Assembly (NCBI GenBank): GCA_003255025.1
Contig: QANY01009387.1
Span: forward strand, 2,046,001 to 2,110,000
From: Datisca glomerata
Lineage: Eukaryota; Streptophyta; Magnoliopsida; Cucurbitales; Datiscaceae
DNA: 64,000 nt
Reading direction: 5' to 3'
The first letter of the stretch is position 1, and each line of letters starts with the position of its first letter. Shown here one piece after another: positions 52,310-64,000 of this stretch. The position numbers and the translations under genes are program-made. Below the pieces are notes generated by a model. The model had not been told where the DNA came from. It saw only the letters and a program-made list of their open reading frames with translations, and did not search any database.

Positions 52310-54240
52310 TTCCATGACCAACTATGTTATGAACAAGTTACAATTCAACATGACCAAATTGTTGAATGAACTGCAGACTTTTAAGACACTCAACCTTAGA
52401 ATGACCAAAGAAGTGAGGTAATTGTTGTCGACCAAAAGCTTTCGTCCAATATTGTTAAGAATATGAAAATGAAGAAGAATAATGGTAAGGACAAGAGTAT
52501 GAACAAAAGAGTAAAGAAAGTCAAAACATCACCGGAAGCTAAGAAGAACAAGAAAAACAACAAGCCCAAAGGAAAGTGTTTCCACTGTGAGGTTGAAGGT
52601 CATTGGAAGAGAAACTGTAACAAGTATCTCTCTGAGCTGAAAAAGAAAGGTAAATATGATTTACTTGTTCCCGAAACTTGTTTATTGGAATATGATTTGT
52701 CATCCTGGATACTTGATTCAGGAGCCACTAACCATGTATGTTCTTCTTTGCAAATGCTTAATTCGTCAAGGAAACTGGCTGATGGCGAGATCGTTTTGAG
52801 AGTTTGCAGTAGTGCGCTCATGTCAGCTATAGCATTAGGGACAATCCGTTTACTTTTTGGATATAATCACTTAGTTTTGAACGATGTTTATTATATTCCT
52901 GGTTTTTCGAGGAATTTGATTTCTTTTTTATTTTTGCAAGAACAGTTATTCAAAATTTCTTTCATTACTAAAAAGTTTATTATTTCTAAGAATAAATTTG
53001 ATATCTGTCATGCTAAAATTATGAACACACTGTATATAATTAAACCGACTGAATGTGTGTTAAATAATTCTGAATTATTTAAGGTAGCAAAACCTAAAAA
53101 TAACAAATGACAAAGAGTTTCTCATGATGTAACACATATTTATGGCATCTTAGGTTAGGACATATTAATCTAGATAAGTTAAACAGGTTAACAAAACATG
53201 ATGCTTTGAGGGAGTTAAAAGTTGGAACTTTTTGTGTTTGCGAATTCTGTCTAGAGGGTAAAATGACCAAGAGACATTTCATAGGAAATGACCAAGAGAC
53301 ATTTCATAGGAAATGACCAAATAGTCAAGGAACCACTTGAGTTAATACATAATGATGTCAGTGGACCGATCAATATACAAGCTAGAGGTGTGTATGAGTA
53401 TTTTATCACTTTCATTGACGACTACTCAAGATATGGTTATAGTTACTTAATGCATTGAAAGTCTAAAACTTTTGGAAAGTTTAAAGGCTTCAAGGAGAAG
53501 CTGAAAAGCAATTTGGTAAATCATCAGAAACATTTCAATCTGATCGAGGTGGTGAATACTTGGATTTAGAATTCAAGGATTATTTACTGGAGTGTGGAAT
53601 CATATCCCAACTTACAACACCTGAAACACAACAGCAAGATGGTGTTGTAGAGAGGAGAAACTGAATCTTATTGGATATGGTTAGGTCGATGTTAAGCTAC
53701 TCATCATCTTCACTTACATTTTGGGGATATGCACTACACACGACACCTTATATTTTGAATGTAGTACCCTCTAAGTCTATAAGCAAGATGACTTTAGAGT
53801 TGTGGAATAGCTCCAAACCTAGTTTACGTCATTTTCATATATGGAGGTGCCTAGCTCACGTTCTTAGACCCAATGTCGGAAAGTTAGACTCAAGGCCTGA
53901 GGTGTGCATATTCATTGGCTATTCTCTAGAGACTAGAGGTGGATACTTTTAAAGTCACAATGATCAAAATGTGTTTATGTCGACAAATGCAACCTTTCTT
54001 GAGCATGACTATATGCAAAATTATAAACCTCGTAGCAAAGTAGTTGTCGAGGAATTAACGGTTGATGAGATCAGATCACCTTCAATTTTTTTTTATAAAC
54101 GACAAACCAGAAAAATCACAGATCCTACAAAGGAACCCCCGGTGCAATGTCATAGTGGGAGGGTTATGAGACAATCAGTCCGCTATGAACTACAGGTATA
54201 TGTCTTTGTGTCAGATATTGATTACGACGATTACTTTCCA
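52310..54240 (+). mobile_element. Copia fragment: gag end, protease, integrase
   Basis: Plus-strand order: the gag C-terminal region (52313-52450, NYVMNKLQFNMTKLLNEL); a CCHC zinc knuckle at about 52576-52620 (CFHCEVEGHWKRNC); protease at 52709-52735 (LDSGATNHV, intact); the GAG-pre-integrase zinc site near 53131-53250 (HLRLGH...CEFC); the integrase core at 53397-53440 (YFITFIDDYSRYGY); and the integrase C-terminal part at 53671-54230 (PYILNVVPSKSISKMTLELW, VCIFIGYS). The frame breaks at 53110, at a 25-base tandem duplication (53263-53287, repeated 53288-53312), and elsewhere. RT and RNase H are absent after about 54240, and LTRs were not identified. Confidence 0.87.
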
Positions 54241-54360
54241 GTCAAGTTTTTAAAATTATACTTAATTAGAATTAAATTAGTTAGTTTATTTATCACGAAA
54301 TTGAAGAAAATGAATAATGGGAATGAGCCAAGTCTAAGATTTGTTATGTGAGGAAAAGCA

Positions 54361-55860
54361 ATTAATGAAGGCAAGATTTTGAGAAAAAGGAATTAACACA
54401 ATTAACTATTTATGGCACTGATTCGGGAGTACAACACAATCGTAAAGGAGGATAAGAAAGGAAATGACGTGGATATCAAGGTGATGTTGACCACTCCTTT
54501 CATACAATATGAGGAGCCACCTGTTCCCGCTTCATACTTCTCGGAGAGAAAGCACTTTAAGATTGCTATTTAAAGATGGGACCCTATTGGTTTTTTTATC
54601 TGGAGGACCGTATTCTTGTTGCCAACCTACTAATTGGTGAAATTTATCATGTGTCTTAACAAGAGAGCTTATTTCACTTTATCTAAACTCGAGTTATGAG
54701 GTGAACTACTTGGATGAGATGAAAAAAAATTGATAAAAAATAGTCTACACATTGTTATTTTTTTGTCATTCAAGCCTTTTATTTTTAAAATGGCCAATTC
54801 AGATATAATAACACTATAGATATAACAAGTGTGAATCTAGATCCACTAATGAGAGAAAATATCTTTAGGTGCCTCCAATACTCATATGACAAGATTTATT
54901 TGAGATAATTTTACTGAGATAATCTAATAATGAAACTTATTCACAATAATTTATCGATCCGTCCTTTTTATTTTTTCTAATCAGATTCTATTGTTAAAGA
55001 CAAGAAAACAATTACATCAAGGAGGTCGTATTCTTCATCCTCTTACAAACATATTTTTCTTCTCAAATCAAACACAAAAGATTATGAGGTAAATTGAAAA
55101 TATATAAATTATTCTTACTCTAACCACTATTATATTTTAGAATAGCAATAGAATTAGACTTCTTGAAATGAGAAATGGGAGAAAACTTCTTAAAATTTTA
55201 TCTCACATCCAACAACTATCCGTACACCACTTATCACGTCTCTTCGTATGCCATCTTGGCTCTTCTTTCTCGGGGCCTTTTCATTATTTCTTTCATAAAT
55301 AATCCAATTTGGCATTTGAATTCTTCATTCATCCTCATGTTCTTCGTTTATTTTCACCCTTCTTAACCCTCTAAAGCCCTTTGTTTTATGGTTATGACAA
55401 TAAATAAGTCTAAAAGTTCTTCCTCCGTTTACCTTGAATTCTAATGCTCTTTCTAGGGATATGACAAATACCACAGGAAGAGATTACATAGTTATTTTGT
55501 CATTGCATGATTCTCACAGCCTCGCAATTACGTATTTGTTTTAGAGCAACTATCACTCTTCCCTGCAGTTTCATCTCTATATTCACCAAAATCTCCTCCA
55601 CCTTCTGACCTCTCTTCTTTATCCTCCACTCCTATATTATTTTTTCTCCTATCTTTTGTAATTGGCTTTGAAACATGCATGTCCAAATCTTTTTTGTAAT
55701 GACCTCTAATTACAAATCGGATACTCCATTTAGACACTTATGATGTACTTAAAAGGTTAATTTCATGGTCATTACTTTTGTCTATATCTCTTCATGTTCT
55801 GATAGTTTTTACTGTTTATTGAAGATGGTTTGATAAGTTTATGAAGGGAATAATAGTGAG
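54361..55860. other. Intergenic region
   Basis: Short frames only. The plus-strand stretch 54410-54570 reads PFIQYEEPPVPASYFSERK in one frame but has no family I recognise. Nothing else was seen. Confidence 0.4.
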
Positions 55861-56556
55861 TGTTATAGGTGTTTCTCGACCATCAATAACGTGACGACAC
55901 GTGTCACACCACATCAAAAAATTCATGACGGGAAAGATTCAAAGGAGAAGGCCTGACCTCACCTAGTCGGTCTCAAGGGAGCTCGGGTTGCACAATCTGA
56001 GCAGATGAAGGACATCATGAATGTAGCTCACGAAGAGAGCTCAGATTTCCCTGAGTATCATAGGCATCATTACCCGTCGAAAGTAACATCTCATATGGCA
56101 CCTAGGCTCGAACGTCCAACGATTCCAATCATCGTGACAGAATGTCATATCAACCCCCAATATGTCATCTCGAAAGCGCATCAACATTTAATGTTTGCCA
56201 CTTTATGTCAAAAATCATCTCCCAACCATCCAATCAAGGACAATCATCGTGTATCGGGAGGCTTCTCATGCATGCTCCCGAGGCTTCTTCGAGACGTCTT
56301 CTCCTGCGATGCCGTAGGTATAATTACCCACATGTACGAGAAAGAAAGGTTTGTCATTTCTCCCTTAAGAAAACTATGTCAAAATAACGTCATGATACTG
56401 ACTTAGGCATCAGAGGCCATTAGACGAGACAATCATCCTCCAATTCTCCTCGCTCTTTGGGTTCTTTGTTTGTGTTTTGCAGAATCCAAGGTCAAGAGGG
56501 ATTCCACCACGCTAAAGAGGGAATGTCATGAAACATTACTGTTGAGATTTTCTACA
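55861..56556 (+). repeat. Probable LTR of a Ty3/Gypsy-type element
   Basis: Starts TGTTATAGGTG and ends TTTTCTACA, that is TG...CA, about 696 bases and GC-richer than its neighbours. A TTGGCACTGTTTGTGGGAA primer-binding-type sequence follows 8 bases later, closely resembling the TTGGCGCCGTCTGTGGGAA motif found after many plant Gypsy LTRs. No second copy of this LTR lies in the window. The frames inside (56005-56406, 56142-56387) are not considered genes. Confidence 0.6.
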
Positions 56557-57035
56557 TCAATAGTTGGCACTGTTTGTGGGAATGGCATTAACACTGTTCT
56601 TATCCAAAACACTGGAAATATATGTTCCTCCATGAAAATAAAGTTAGTCTGATGTTCTCACCCTACTCCGACGAGACCCAAGATGAGAGGGAGAATCCAC
56701 CCTCCACCTCACCTAGGAAAGGACTCCCTGCCAATATGGTGATCATATAGCGAACGGAAAAGGATATAGTGGTCGCACCCTTTAAGGTAATCGAGATAAG
56801 GAGGATGGATACACTGGCGCTCACTAAATTATGGCATCCTCTTGCACGTAAATGATTCTCCCCCGCTGTCAAAAGGCCCACTGGTGGGGCCGTTACGCCT
56901 TTGAACAAATTAACATTGATTTGTAGGAGAAACGCCCACTGACAAAATGGATCCTTGCTTATTCTTGTCACTAATGAAAATTTTAAAGTAAAGAGAGCAT
57001 TGTTAAATCTCTTTTTTTTGCATGATTGCTTCAAT
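56557..57035 (+). mobile_element. Gypsy-type primer-binding site and start of internal region (truncated)
   Basis: After the primer-binding site the plus strand gives a Pro/Ser/Glu-rich stretch (SPYSDETQDERENPP) that looks like the beginning of a gag frame, with a stop at about 56749. Identifiable homology fades by about 57035. The element is truncated. Confidence 0.45.
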
Positions 57036-57699
57036 TTTCCCTTGCATCCTTATAATTTGATTGGAGAGAACCTATGAAGATGTTATAATTATTTGTAACG
57101 TAAAAGCGTATAGTGGATGAAGAATCAAAGCATATGAAAAAAGTGACGACGAAAGATGAGCGCACGGCCTGTTGGAGTAACACGGTGCAGTAGTTACTGC
57201 ACGACAAAGAGGCAGCAGGCCCTGCTACCTTTGTGACAACTGGCTCAACCATTTTTACGACAACAACCCTGGTCAGGTCATGGCAGTAGCCATGGGACTT
57301 GGCTAATCATATTAGTTTGACTTACTTCTTTATCATGCTATGGGGTGCATTCAATGCTCCTCACACACTCATGTGTTTCGTATCTTAAAAACTTGACGAA
57401 ACGATACCTTACATATTATTTACGAATGTCAACATCAGACGACTAAAGTATGGGCCACAAAGTCGATGGATTAAGGGTTTTTAGGATAAACATACTTTTT
57501 TCGTTTGCCTTAAGGATTTTTATATCTGTTTTTTAAAATAAAGAATTGTATACCCTTGGCCAACCAACTTGCAATCTCTCTCTCCCCTCTTCATTTCTTT
57601 TTCTTTCCCAATGCACATGTCAAATCAATTTAATAATATTTTATTCTTCTTCAACTTTATTATTTTTCAACGAAGTTTTTTCTTCTATTTAGAGGGTTC

Positions 57700-58520
57700 A
57701 CGTAGCTTTTTATGACTACTTGAACCCTACAAGTAATTATTTTTTGTTGTCAATCAACACCAATACACCAAGCGACTACTTGAAAGGTTCAACTAGTTGT
57801 TTATGACTACTTGAAAGGTTCAAATATTTTTTTTATCAGTCAATTACCCGTACATCAAGTGACTACTTAAAGGGTTCAAGTAGTTGTTTATGACTACTTG
57901 AACCTTTCAAGTAGTTTTTTATGACTACTTGAAGGAATCTAATAGTTGTGTTTTTTTGTCAGTCAATTACTCATACACCAAGTGACTACTTGAAGGGTTT
58001 AAGTAGTTATTTATGACTAATTAAAGGGTTCTAGTAGTTATTTTTTTTATTGGTCAATTACCCATACATCATGTTACTACTTGAAGGATTCAAGTAGTTA
58101 TTTAGTACTACTTGAACCCTTAAAGCAGTTGTTTATGACTACTTGAAGAGTTCTAGTAGTTGTTTACTTTTTTTGTCAATCAATTACGTATGCACCAGGT
58201 GACTACTTGAAGGGTTCAAGTAGTTATTTATGACTACTTAACCATTCAAGTAGTTATTTTTTATTTGATCAATTAACCCAAATACTAGTGACTACTTGAA
58301 GGTATCAAGTAATAATTTTATACTACTTGAACCCTTCAAATAGTTTTTTTCCTCTTAAAGTCTATTATCCATTTTTAGTAAACAAAAACTACTTGAAGGG
58401 TTCAAATAGTAAAAACTTACTACTTGAACCTTTAAAGTAGTAAAAAATTATGACTTGAACTCTTCAACTAGTAATGAGTTTACTGGAGAATAAAGTTTAG
58501 GAGGAAAAAACTACTTGAAG
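57700..58520. repeat. Self-complementary minisatellite (CTACTTGAA...TTCAAGTAG)
   Basis: About 820 bases carry more than fifteen copies of TGACTACTTGAA(A/G)GG and its complement. Because CTACTTGAA and TTCAAGTAG are reverse complements, each CTACTTGAAGGGTTCAAGTAG-type block can fold on itself. A second conserved word, GTCAATTACCCATACACCAAG, recurs six times (near 57750, 57838, 57960, 58043, 58174 and 58268), alternating between about 85-90 and 120-130 base spacing, which suggests a two-part higher-order unit. Confidence 0.88.
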
Positions 58521-58589
58521 GGTTCAGTGGTATATTTATGCAAATAATCCATGGATTAAGGTAATCATGCCTCTATTTCAATTGTTATC

Positions 58590-59640
58590 AATCCCTTACT
58601 TTGGAAAATAATAGGGAACCTTATATGTTCCCAAAAGTTAAAATGTTTATTTGGAGGGCTACCCATAATTTCTTATCTGCACATAATATTTTTATTAGAA
58701 AACTGTCTTTAGATAGTTTTTGTCCAATTTGTACTAAATATGATGAATACGTACACCATATGCTTTTTGAATGTGATTGGATTAAGGGTGCTTGGTTTAA
58801 TGCTCCTTTTCTCTTAAGGTTTAACCTTTCTCAATGTCAAAATTGGGCGAATTCGTTGAATAATAATATTTTTTGAATTTAAATGTATCTCTGATGGATG
58901 TGAGAAAATGTATGTTCTTTTTGGCCATATGTTGTGTTTTATAAGGAAGGGAAGAAGCAATTTTGTTTTTTAGGGAAAAATGGTTGATCTTAATATCTTA
59001 CAAAGTCAAATTCAATTCGTAATGATTTCTGGGAAGCAAATTTGTCTAATTCTACTATTTTAACAGGTTATCTTTCTAGGTTTTCGTCTAGTGAAAATTA
59101 GGGGATTGATGTTATTGCTCATCCGGTCAACTCTTGGTCTGCCCCTCCTCAAGATAACATCAAACTAAATGTGGATGCTTCATTATATACAAATCCAATA
59201 AGGACACTAGTTGGAATATAGTAGACACATATAACAACGAAGATCCAATTTTGATATATGGGAAGCAAGTACGGCTCAACGTCCGGAACAAAAAGAGTCG
59301 ACAGCCATTTTTTTTTATGGAATTTGCCTAGCAAAAGATAACCCATCAGAGGACTATCATGATTGGGGTGACTCAAATAGGGTTGTAGATAGTTTAAAAA
59401 ACATCTCTTCTTCAAGATGAGACTTATTAATTTTTGTTAAATCTATTTTTGAGGTTATTATGTTTCTAGATAATTATGGTATTAATTAGATACGTAAGAG
59501 ATATATTACAGTTTTCTGATGCTATTGTAAAACATAATAATTATTAGAACTGTATTATTAGGAGCCCTAATTTATTTCCAGTTAATATTGTTTGTTAATA
59601 GCAAAGGACAAAAGTTTTGTAGATGGCAATTTTAGGCCTC
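58590..59640 (+). mobile_element. LINE fragment: zf-RVT and start of RNase H
   Basis: 58601-58876 encodes a zf-RVT domain (VKMFIWRATHNFLSAHNIF, CPICTKYDEYVHHMLFECDW). After a break, 59120-59200 gives the RNase H entry PPQDNIKLNVDASLYTN. The following 400 bases are decayed. RT and endonuclease are missing. Confidence 0.8.
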
Positions 59641-59765
59641 CTTGGTGTTCTTGATTTTCTCATTATTAATAGTATTTATACTCTACTTTTTTTAAAGTCA
59701 AATATAATCATTAACATCAAAGTGAATCCTCGTACAAAACATCCCCTATAGAGGGGGGAAATTCT

Positions 59766-60290
59766 CTAGCCAAACCGAATTATTGGCCTCCGACGAAGCT
59801 TAGCCAGTCTATAAGCTACATTATTACAGTTTCTAGGCACATGCCTAACAAAACAGTTTAGATAAGTTAAAAGAACACTACAATCATTAATAATGACAAC
59901 GACATCAAAAGAGGGCGTAAGAGAGTCTAAACACGCCTTAACCACAGTTAATGAATCATACTCCACCACAAAACAAGAACTCCAATAGAGTAGGCCAGGC
60001 AAAGGCCTTCCATAAGAGCAGTAGCTTCAGCTGCCTCAACAGAAAGTTTCCCAGGCATTCTTTTCGTCATTACTGTCATGACCTCTCCCGAATCGTTTCG
60101 AATAATAATTTCAAGGCCAATTCCAAGAGAAGAGTCACCCGTTGCGTCAATATTTATCTTAAATTCACCCATTGAGGGAGGAGACCAATGTGGCACGAGA
60201 GTGTCTCTAGAAGAAGCATTTTCTTTTTTTCTGTCCGATTTGCAACAATCCAATTCTTTAACATTATATGTTAAAACAACTTTAACTTGA
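59766..60290 (-). mobile_element. LINE-type RNase H fragment, opposite strand
   Basis: 59948-60328 (minus) contains GEFKINIDATGDSSLGIGLE, the RVT_3 RNase H start, then SVEAAEATALMEGL. A frameshift near 59955 leads into 59766-60002 (VEYDSLTVVKACL, VRHVPRNCNNVAYRLAKL), the end of the same domain. The domain is whole except for one frameshift. It could be a LINE remnant or a domesticated RNase H-like pseudogene; I favour the LINE. Confidence 0.75.
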
Positions 60291-62509
60291 CCAAATAAAA
60301 AAAGAAAAGAAAATATTATTATTTCCATTAAATGACTATTCTACAAGACTTCATATAGTATTTATGTTTAATGTAATACTGAGTAGATATAACTCAAACA
60401 CATATTTTTTTAGATATACTCATCAATATTTAACAAGTTAGTACCGACGGTAATGACCATCTGTTTTGATGGCTGACTCACGAGAGCACACTCAAAATTG
60501 TCCGTCCGCGTTGGGGGCATTAAGTAAATTAGCTTAACAAGTAATTTTGGGTAGGATCAACTGTCAATTGTATGGTCTTTTAACAGAGGTATTGAATGAG
60601 TGCTCACCTCGTCTCTTTTAAGTTTTTCTTCCCTTTGAATTTTAGTTCTCTTCTTTCACACTCAAATTAAAGCTCTCATTCATTATGGTAAGTTGAATTG
60701 GCTAGCTTATATCCAATTATTTTCGTACTTGTTACAAAATATAATACAAAAATACGAATATTATTTACATGTTTGACAGGAAAAAGAATTCGGGGGCAGA
60801 AATTGGAATTTCTGCCTATACAAATTCTCTTTCATCATAACGTGGAAAGTAACATAAAAATGATATAGTTATTATTTTCTTAAATAAGTAGTGAAAATGT
60901 TTTGATATAATTCTCGTTGGTGGGATTTTATGATAAGATGCTAATCATATTTTTAGATTAAAAATTAAAATTATTGACGTGACATCTAAATTATTTATTT
61001 ATTTTGATAAAATCACAAAATAATTTTTCATAATATTCATTCAAATGTCATTTTCTACGTGTGTTCTAATAAAAAAATGTTTAAAATTTTTTTTTAGAAA
61101 ATTCTTTTATAAAAAGTACTACCAAACATGCCGTTTGTTTACACTTAATATATGGAAAGAATTAACGGAGGTGTTTTTTTTTTAAATTTTTTTTGTGGGA
61201 GATAAAGAATTTGCAGATATCCAACAAAGAATCTTCTTGATTAACAATATTATAGTTACTTATATTAATTATATCTAATTTCTTGTCATATCAAAAACAA
61301 GATTTCCACTAAGGTTGCGTTTTAGGTATATTCTCCCTTTGATGGGATGGCTTGTGGTTTTGTTCAATGATTTCTCAATCAATTATTCTCACCCTCGCAT
61401 CCATCGAACCCGATAAAAGATCCCCTCTTCTGTTGGTCACTAGAAGAGGATATGTTCATTAAATTCTAATCGTTTATAATATTATCATCGGTTAAGATCA
61501 ATTCGACACAAATGATAATGTGAAAAAAATATTATTTTCTTTTTAATATGAGAGATTGTCAAAAAATATTAATGTTGTCATTTATTATATTGGTAATTCT
61601 TTGTGGAACGTTTCAGCTCCTAAAGAACAATAATGAATTTTAAGTAATCCAACAACAACAGAGCTAAACCAGGTGAAACATATGCATTTTAGCACATTAT
61701 TTATACAATTTTCCAGATCTTAAGTTAATTAACATAATCAAAACAGTCTACTTTAAATGAACACGTCCTTTGGAAGCTGAAATCGATTTACATCTACTGA
61801 TTCAATTATTAGAGATGAAAATATAATAACTAAAAATAGAAATAAACTGAAAAAAGAGAAGCTCACCTGACTGATTTTCAAGTCAGAAGCATTTGATCTT
61901 TTGTTGTTGCATTTAAATCCTTACCCAACTTCTTAAACTTCCCGTCAGAATCTAATGTTTTTCTTCATCTTTGCTTGCGTCTTAATCTTTGCCCACTACC
62001 CTTTCATTACGTTTGAAAAATAAAACCCATATCCCTAAATCAGAAAATTTCTTCTTCAAATTAACCATTACAATATATTTGTATCTCAGAAATTATAAAT
62101 GATAAAAAAGATGTATTCTTATTTTCATTAGTCCATTTTTTTTATTTTCACATAAATATTTCAAATGAAAATATAATTATACTCAGCAATTTAATCATAT
62201 ATGTTGACTCATAAGCAAAATCAGAAATATAAGGACAACGAGAGTGCTAGTAAACACAAACCTTGAGTGGTGATGAGTCTATAAACTTGGCCAAGAACAA
62301 GGGTGTCAGTAGAGTGAAGAAACTTGATGCGTGTGAACCAAACATAACTAGATTGGTTCTTCGAGGAGCTTCAATCGATAACCTAGCCCTCTGTTCTTCG
62401 GCATGGCTGAGGCGAGGGTCAGGGCTCTCTCATCTTCGAAGTTCTGTTCTTCAACGAAAACCAAAGAACCATAAAAATCTTCAATCTCAGTAGCCCTATT
62501 TTGTTCCCT
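60291..62509. other. AT-rich intergenic region
   Basis: No supported gene. Long T and A runs and scattered short frames; the 76-codon frame at 62263-62493 has no family features. Confidence 0.4.
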
Positions 62510-62900
62510 GTTTTTGAATGAGAGAGATAAACTAATCGAGAGAGAAAGAGAGAGATAGAAGCTAATAGAGAGAGAGAGAGAGAAACTCATCGACGAGGCT
62601 CTGCTCCCTCTTCTTCGACGAAGGCCTAACCCTAGGTTATATGTTTGTATGTTGGGAGTGAGAAGTTACGAGATAGAAGGGTAATCGAGATAGAAAGGTT
62701 TTGATTTGTGGTTTTGTATTTGGATCGACAGAGAAGGCTACTAAATCGATAGAGAAGGCTTGAGTATCGACAGAGATAATTCTGTTTATGTTTTATTTTA
62801 TTTTTTGAGAGAGAAGGCAAATCATGAGGGTATCGAGAGAGAAAATGGTTGATAGATTTGTTTGTGTTTTGTATTTTTGAGAAAGAAGGCAAATTTTCAG
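62510..62900. repeat. GA-rich simple repeat with ATCGA(C/T)AGAGAAGGC units
   Basis: (GA)n at 62519-62583, then loosely repeated ATCGACAGAGAAGGCT words to about 62900. The texture resembles the giant array, at small scale. Confidence 0.6.
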
Positions 62901-63217
62901 TCCGCTTCAAATTTTTAGTCCCACTTCTATTTTGCCCCACCCACTTTTTTTTTTACTTTTGACATGAATAAATTTTACTTGATTTTTAATTCTCTTGTTA
63001 TTTCTTATTTTTAACAAGAGGAGATTGAAACTCTTGTATTTTATTCCTATAGAACGCTATATTTTTGTAGTGATGAGTGTATTACTTTTTTTGCTATATT
63101 TATTATCCCGACTAATCTTGGATGTGCACGAATCCTCACCAAAGAGATTTGTGCAAGTGCACGCGGGTAACTCACACGACGTAGTAAAATCTCTACCATT
63201 GATCGCCATAAGAAAGT

Positions 63218-63365
63218 GACACTCACTGGATTTGAACTCTAGAACTAAAATGGAGTAACCACCCTAGCCCTAAAAGACTTGTCACTTGCTAGATTCGAAC
63301 ATGAGACTTAGAATTGAGCAAACATCCAAACCCTTAATACCTTGTCAACTGAGCTAATTGTGGTT
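63218..63365 (-). mobile_element. tRNA-derived SINE, apparently dimeric
   Basis: On the minus strand the element starts near 63365 with CCACAATTAGCTCAGTTGAC, a clear pol III A box. Fifty bases on it has ATGTTCGAATCTAGC, a B box. A second unit follows directly (63218-63279) with a related B box (GAGTTCAAATCCAG). The two units share the pattern CTTG...CCCT...GAG...AGTCTC/AGTTCT...GAATC...AGTGA in the same order. The start is typical of plant tRNA-related SINEs. The 3' tail and target duplication were not delimited. Confidence 0.7.
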
Positions 63366-64000
63366 TTGCTTAGTCTTACAATGAAAATAATTTTCTTTTA
63401 GACTACAAATGAAAAGGATTTTCCTAAACTAATCTACACAAATAACTTAATTAATGTAAATTACATAAGTTGGGTGAATAAAGCTATATAGCACCATGAT
63501 GTCAACAGTACTATATCGTGACAACATATATATATAACGTGATATTATATGTTCACCCAACAATTAAATATATATGTTTTTTCTTATTAATTAGTTTTTC
63601 ACACATGATGTGTGATTAAATATACTCTCAAGTCATAATAGTATCCCGGTGCTACATAATATTTTCTTAGTTGAACTACTACACACTTAGAAGTAATATT
63701 TTAAGGATATATCTGACAAACATCCCTTATATTTTTTTCATAATTATATGTGTACAACCTCTCTAATTTTCATAATTACACACAACTCTCTCATAGGTGA
63801 GGTCATTTTGAGAATGTGATTGTACATTATAAACCGAATAACAATATTAATATTATCATTATTATGGAATTATATTTAGTTAAAGTGAAACTAATTAAAG
63901 GGTGCGGTGAGAATATAATTCAAATGAGCCGGGTGCACGTTGTTCGTGAAAAAGAACTATTTTTTCTGTTTTTGAAACGCGCATGTTTTGAAATAAAAAG
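63366..64000. other. AT-rich intergenic end of window
   Basis: No gene or structured repeat was recognised. Confidence 0.4.

Noticed and set aside
56005..56406. 133-codon plus-strand frame
   Set aside because: Lies inside the TG...CA Gypsy-type LTR and has no coding features.
57700..58520. CRISPR-like array
   Set aside because: Spacing is irregular, the spacers are themselves repeated, the core is self-complementary, and the genome is a plant.
63346..63363. A nuclear tRNA gene
   Set aside because: The A and B boxes are present, but the sequence between and after them cannot form a cloverleaf with an acceptor stem; the tandem half-unit fits a SINE better.

Overview
This is a nuclear chromosome segment of a flowering plant, most likely a eudicot. 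The genes have many short introns with GT...AG borders. The exon proteins are plant-specific orthologues, and the space between genes is filled with plant transposable elements (Copia, Gypsy, LINE, MULE, hAT MITE, tRNA-derived SINE) and simple repeats. Nothing bacterial or phage-like is present.

Only four protein-coding genes look real. (1) Positions 1-1445, plus: the 3' half of an FCP1/SCP-type CTD small phosphatase gene, cut by the window edge. (2) Positions 9949-15129, plus: the complete 22-exon meiotic HORMA-domain gene ASY1 (605 codons), whose last exon and 3' UTR are tandemly duplicated. (3) Positions 16670-16945, minus: a small single-coding-exon gene of 91 codons resembling a plant mitochondrial complex I accessory protein. 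(4) Positions 46922-48500, minus: a complete three-exon F-box/Sel1-like/MYND protein of 382 codons. From memory, the homologues of genes 2-4 are close neighbours in Arabidopsis (At1g67340, At1g67350, At1g67370). If so, this is an old gene neighbourhood pushed apart here by about 30 kb of repeats.

Layout. 1934-8816 is an old Copia element on the minus strand with both LTRs. 9.8-17.3 kb holds ASY1 and the small gene. 17.3-32.4 kb is AT-rich repeat ground: a LINE fragment (22.3-23.8 kb), an hAT MITE with a perfect 8-bp target duplication (24305-24821), a Copia RT fragment (25.6-26.6 kb) and a decayed MULE transposase (28.9-31.1 kb). 32441-44188 is an enormous GA/CT-dominated compound microsatellite. 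It is almost free of C on the plus strand, has (GT)n blocks and internal higher-order duplications of about 1.9 kb, and is interrupted by a complex-sequence island (41095-42150). 46.9-48.5 kb is the F-box/MYND gene. 48.6-64 kb is again repeat ground: a perfect 81-bp inverted repeat pair, a Copia gag-PR-INT fragment, a Gypsy-like LTR with primer-binding site, a palindromic minisatellite, LINE RNase H fragments and a SINE.

The genes do not form a pathway together. ASY1 acts on meiotic chromosome axes, the F-box protein in ubiquitin ligase targeting, the small protein probably in mitochondria and the phosphatase on phosphoserine substrates. I see no convincing new multi-gene system. The most unusual material is structural: the giant purine-strand array, the duplicated terminal ASY1 exon, the inverted repeat pair and the self-complementary minisatellite. 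All family assignments come from reading motifs by eye, without database searches.
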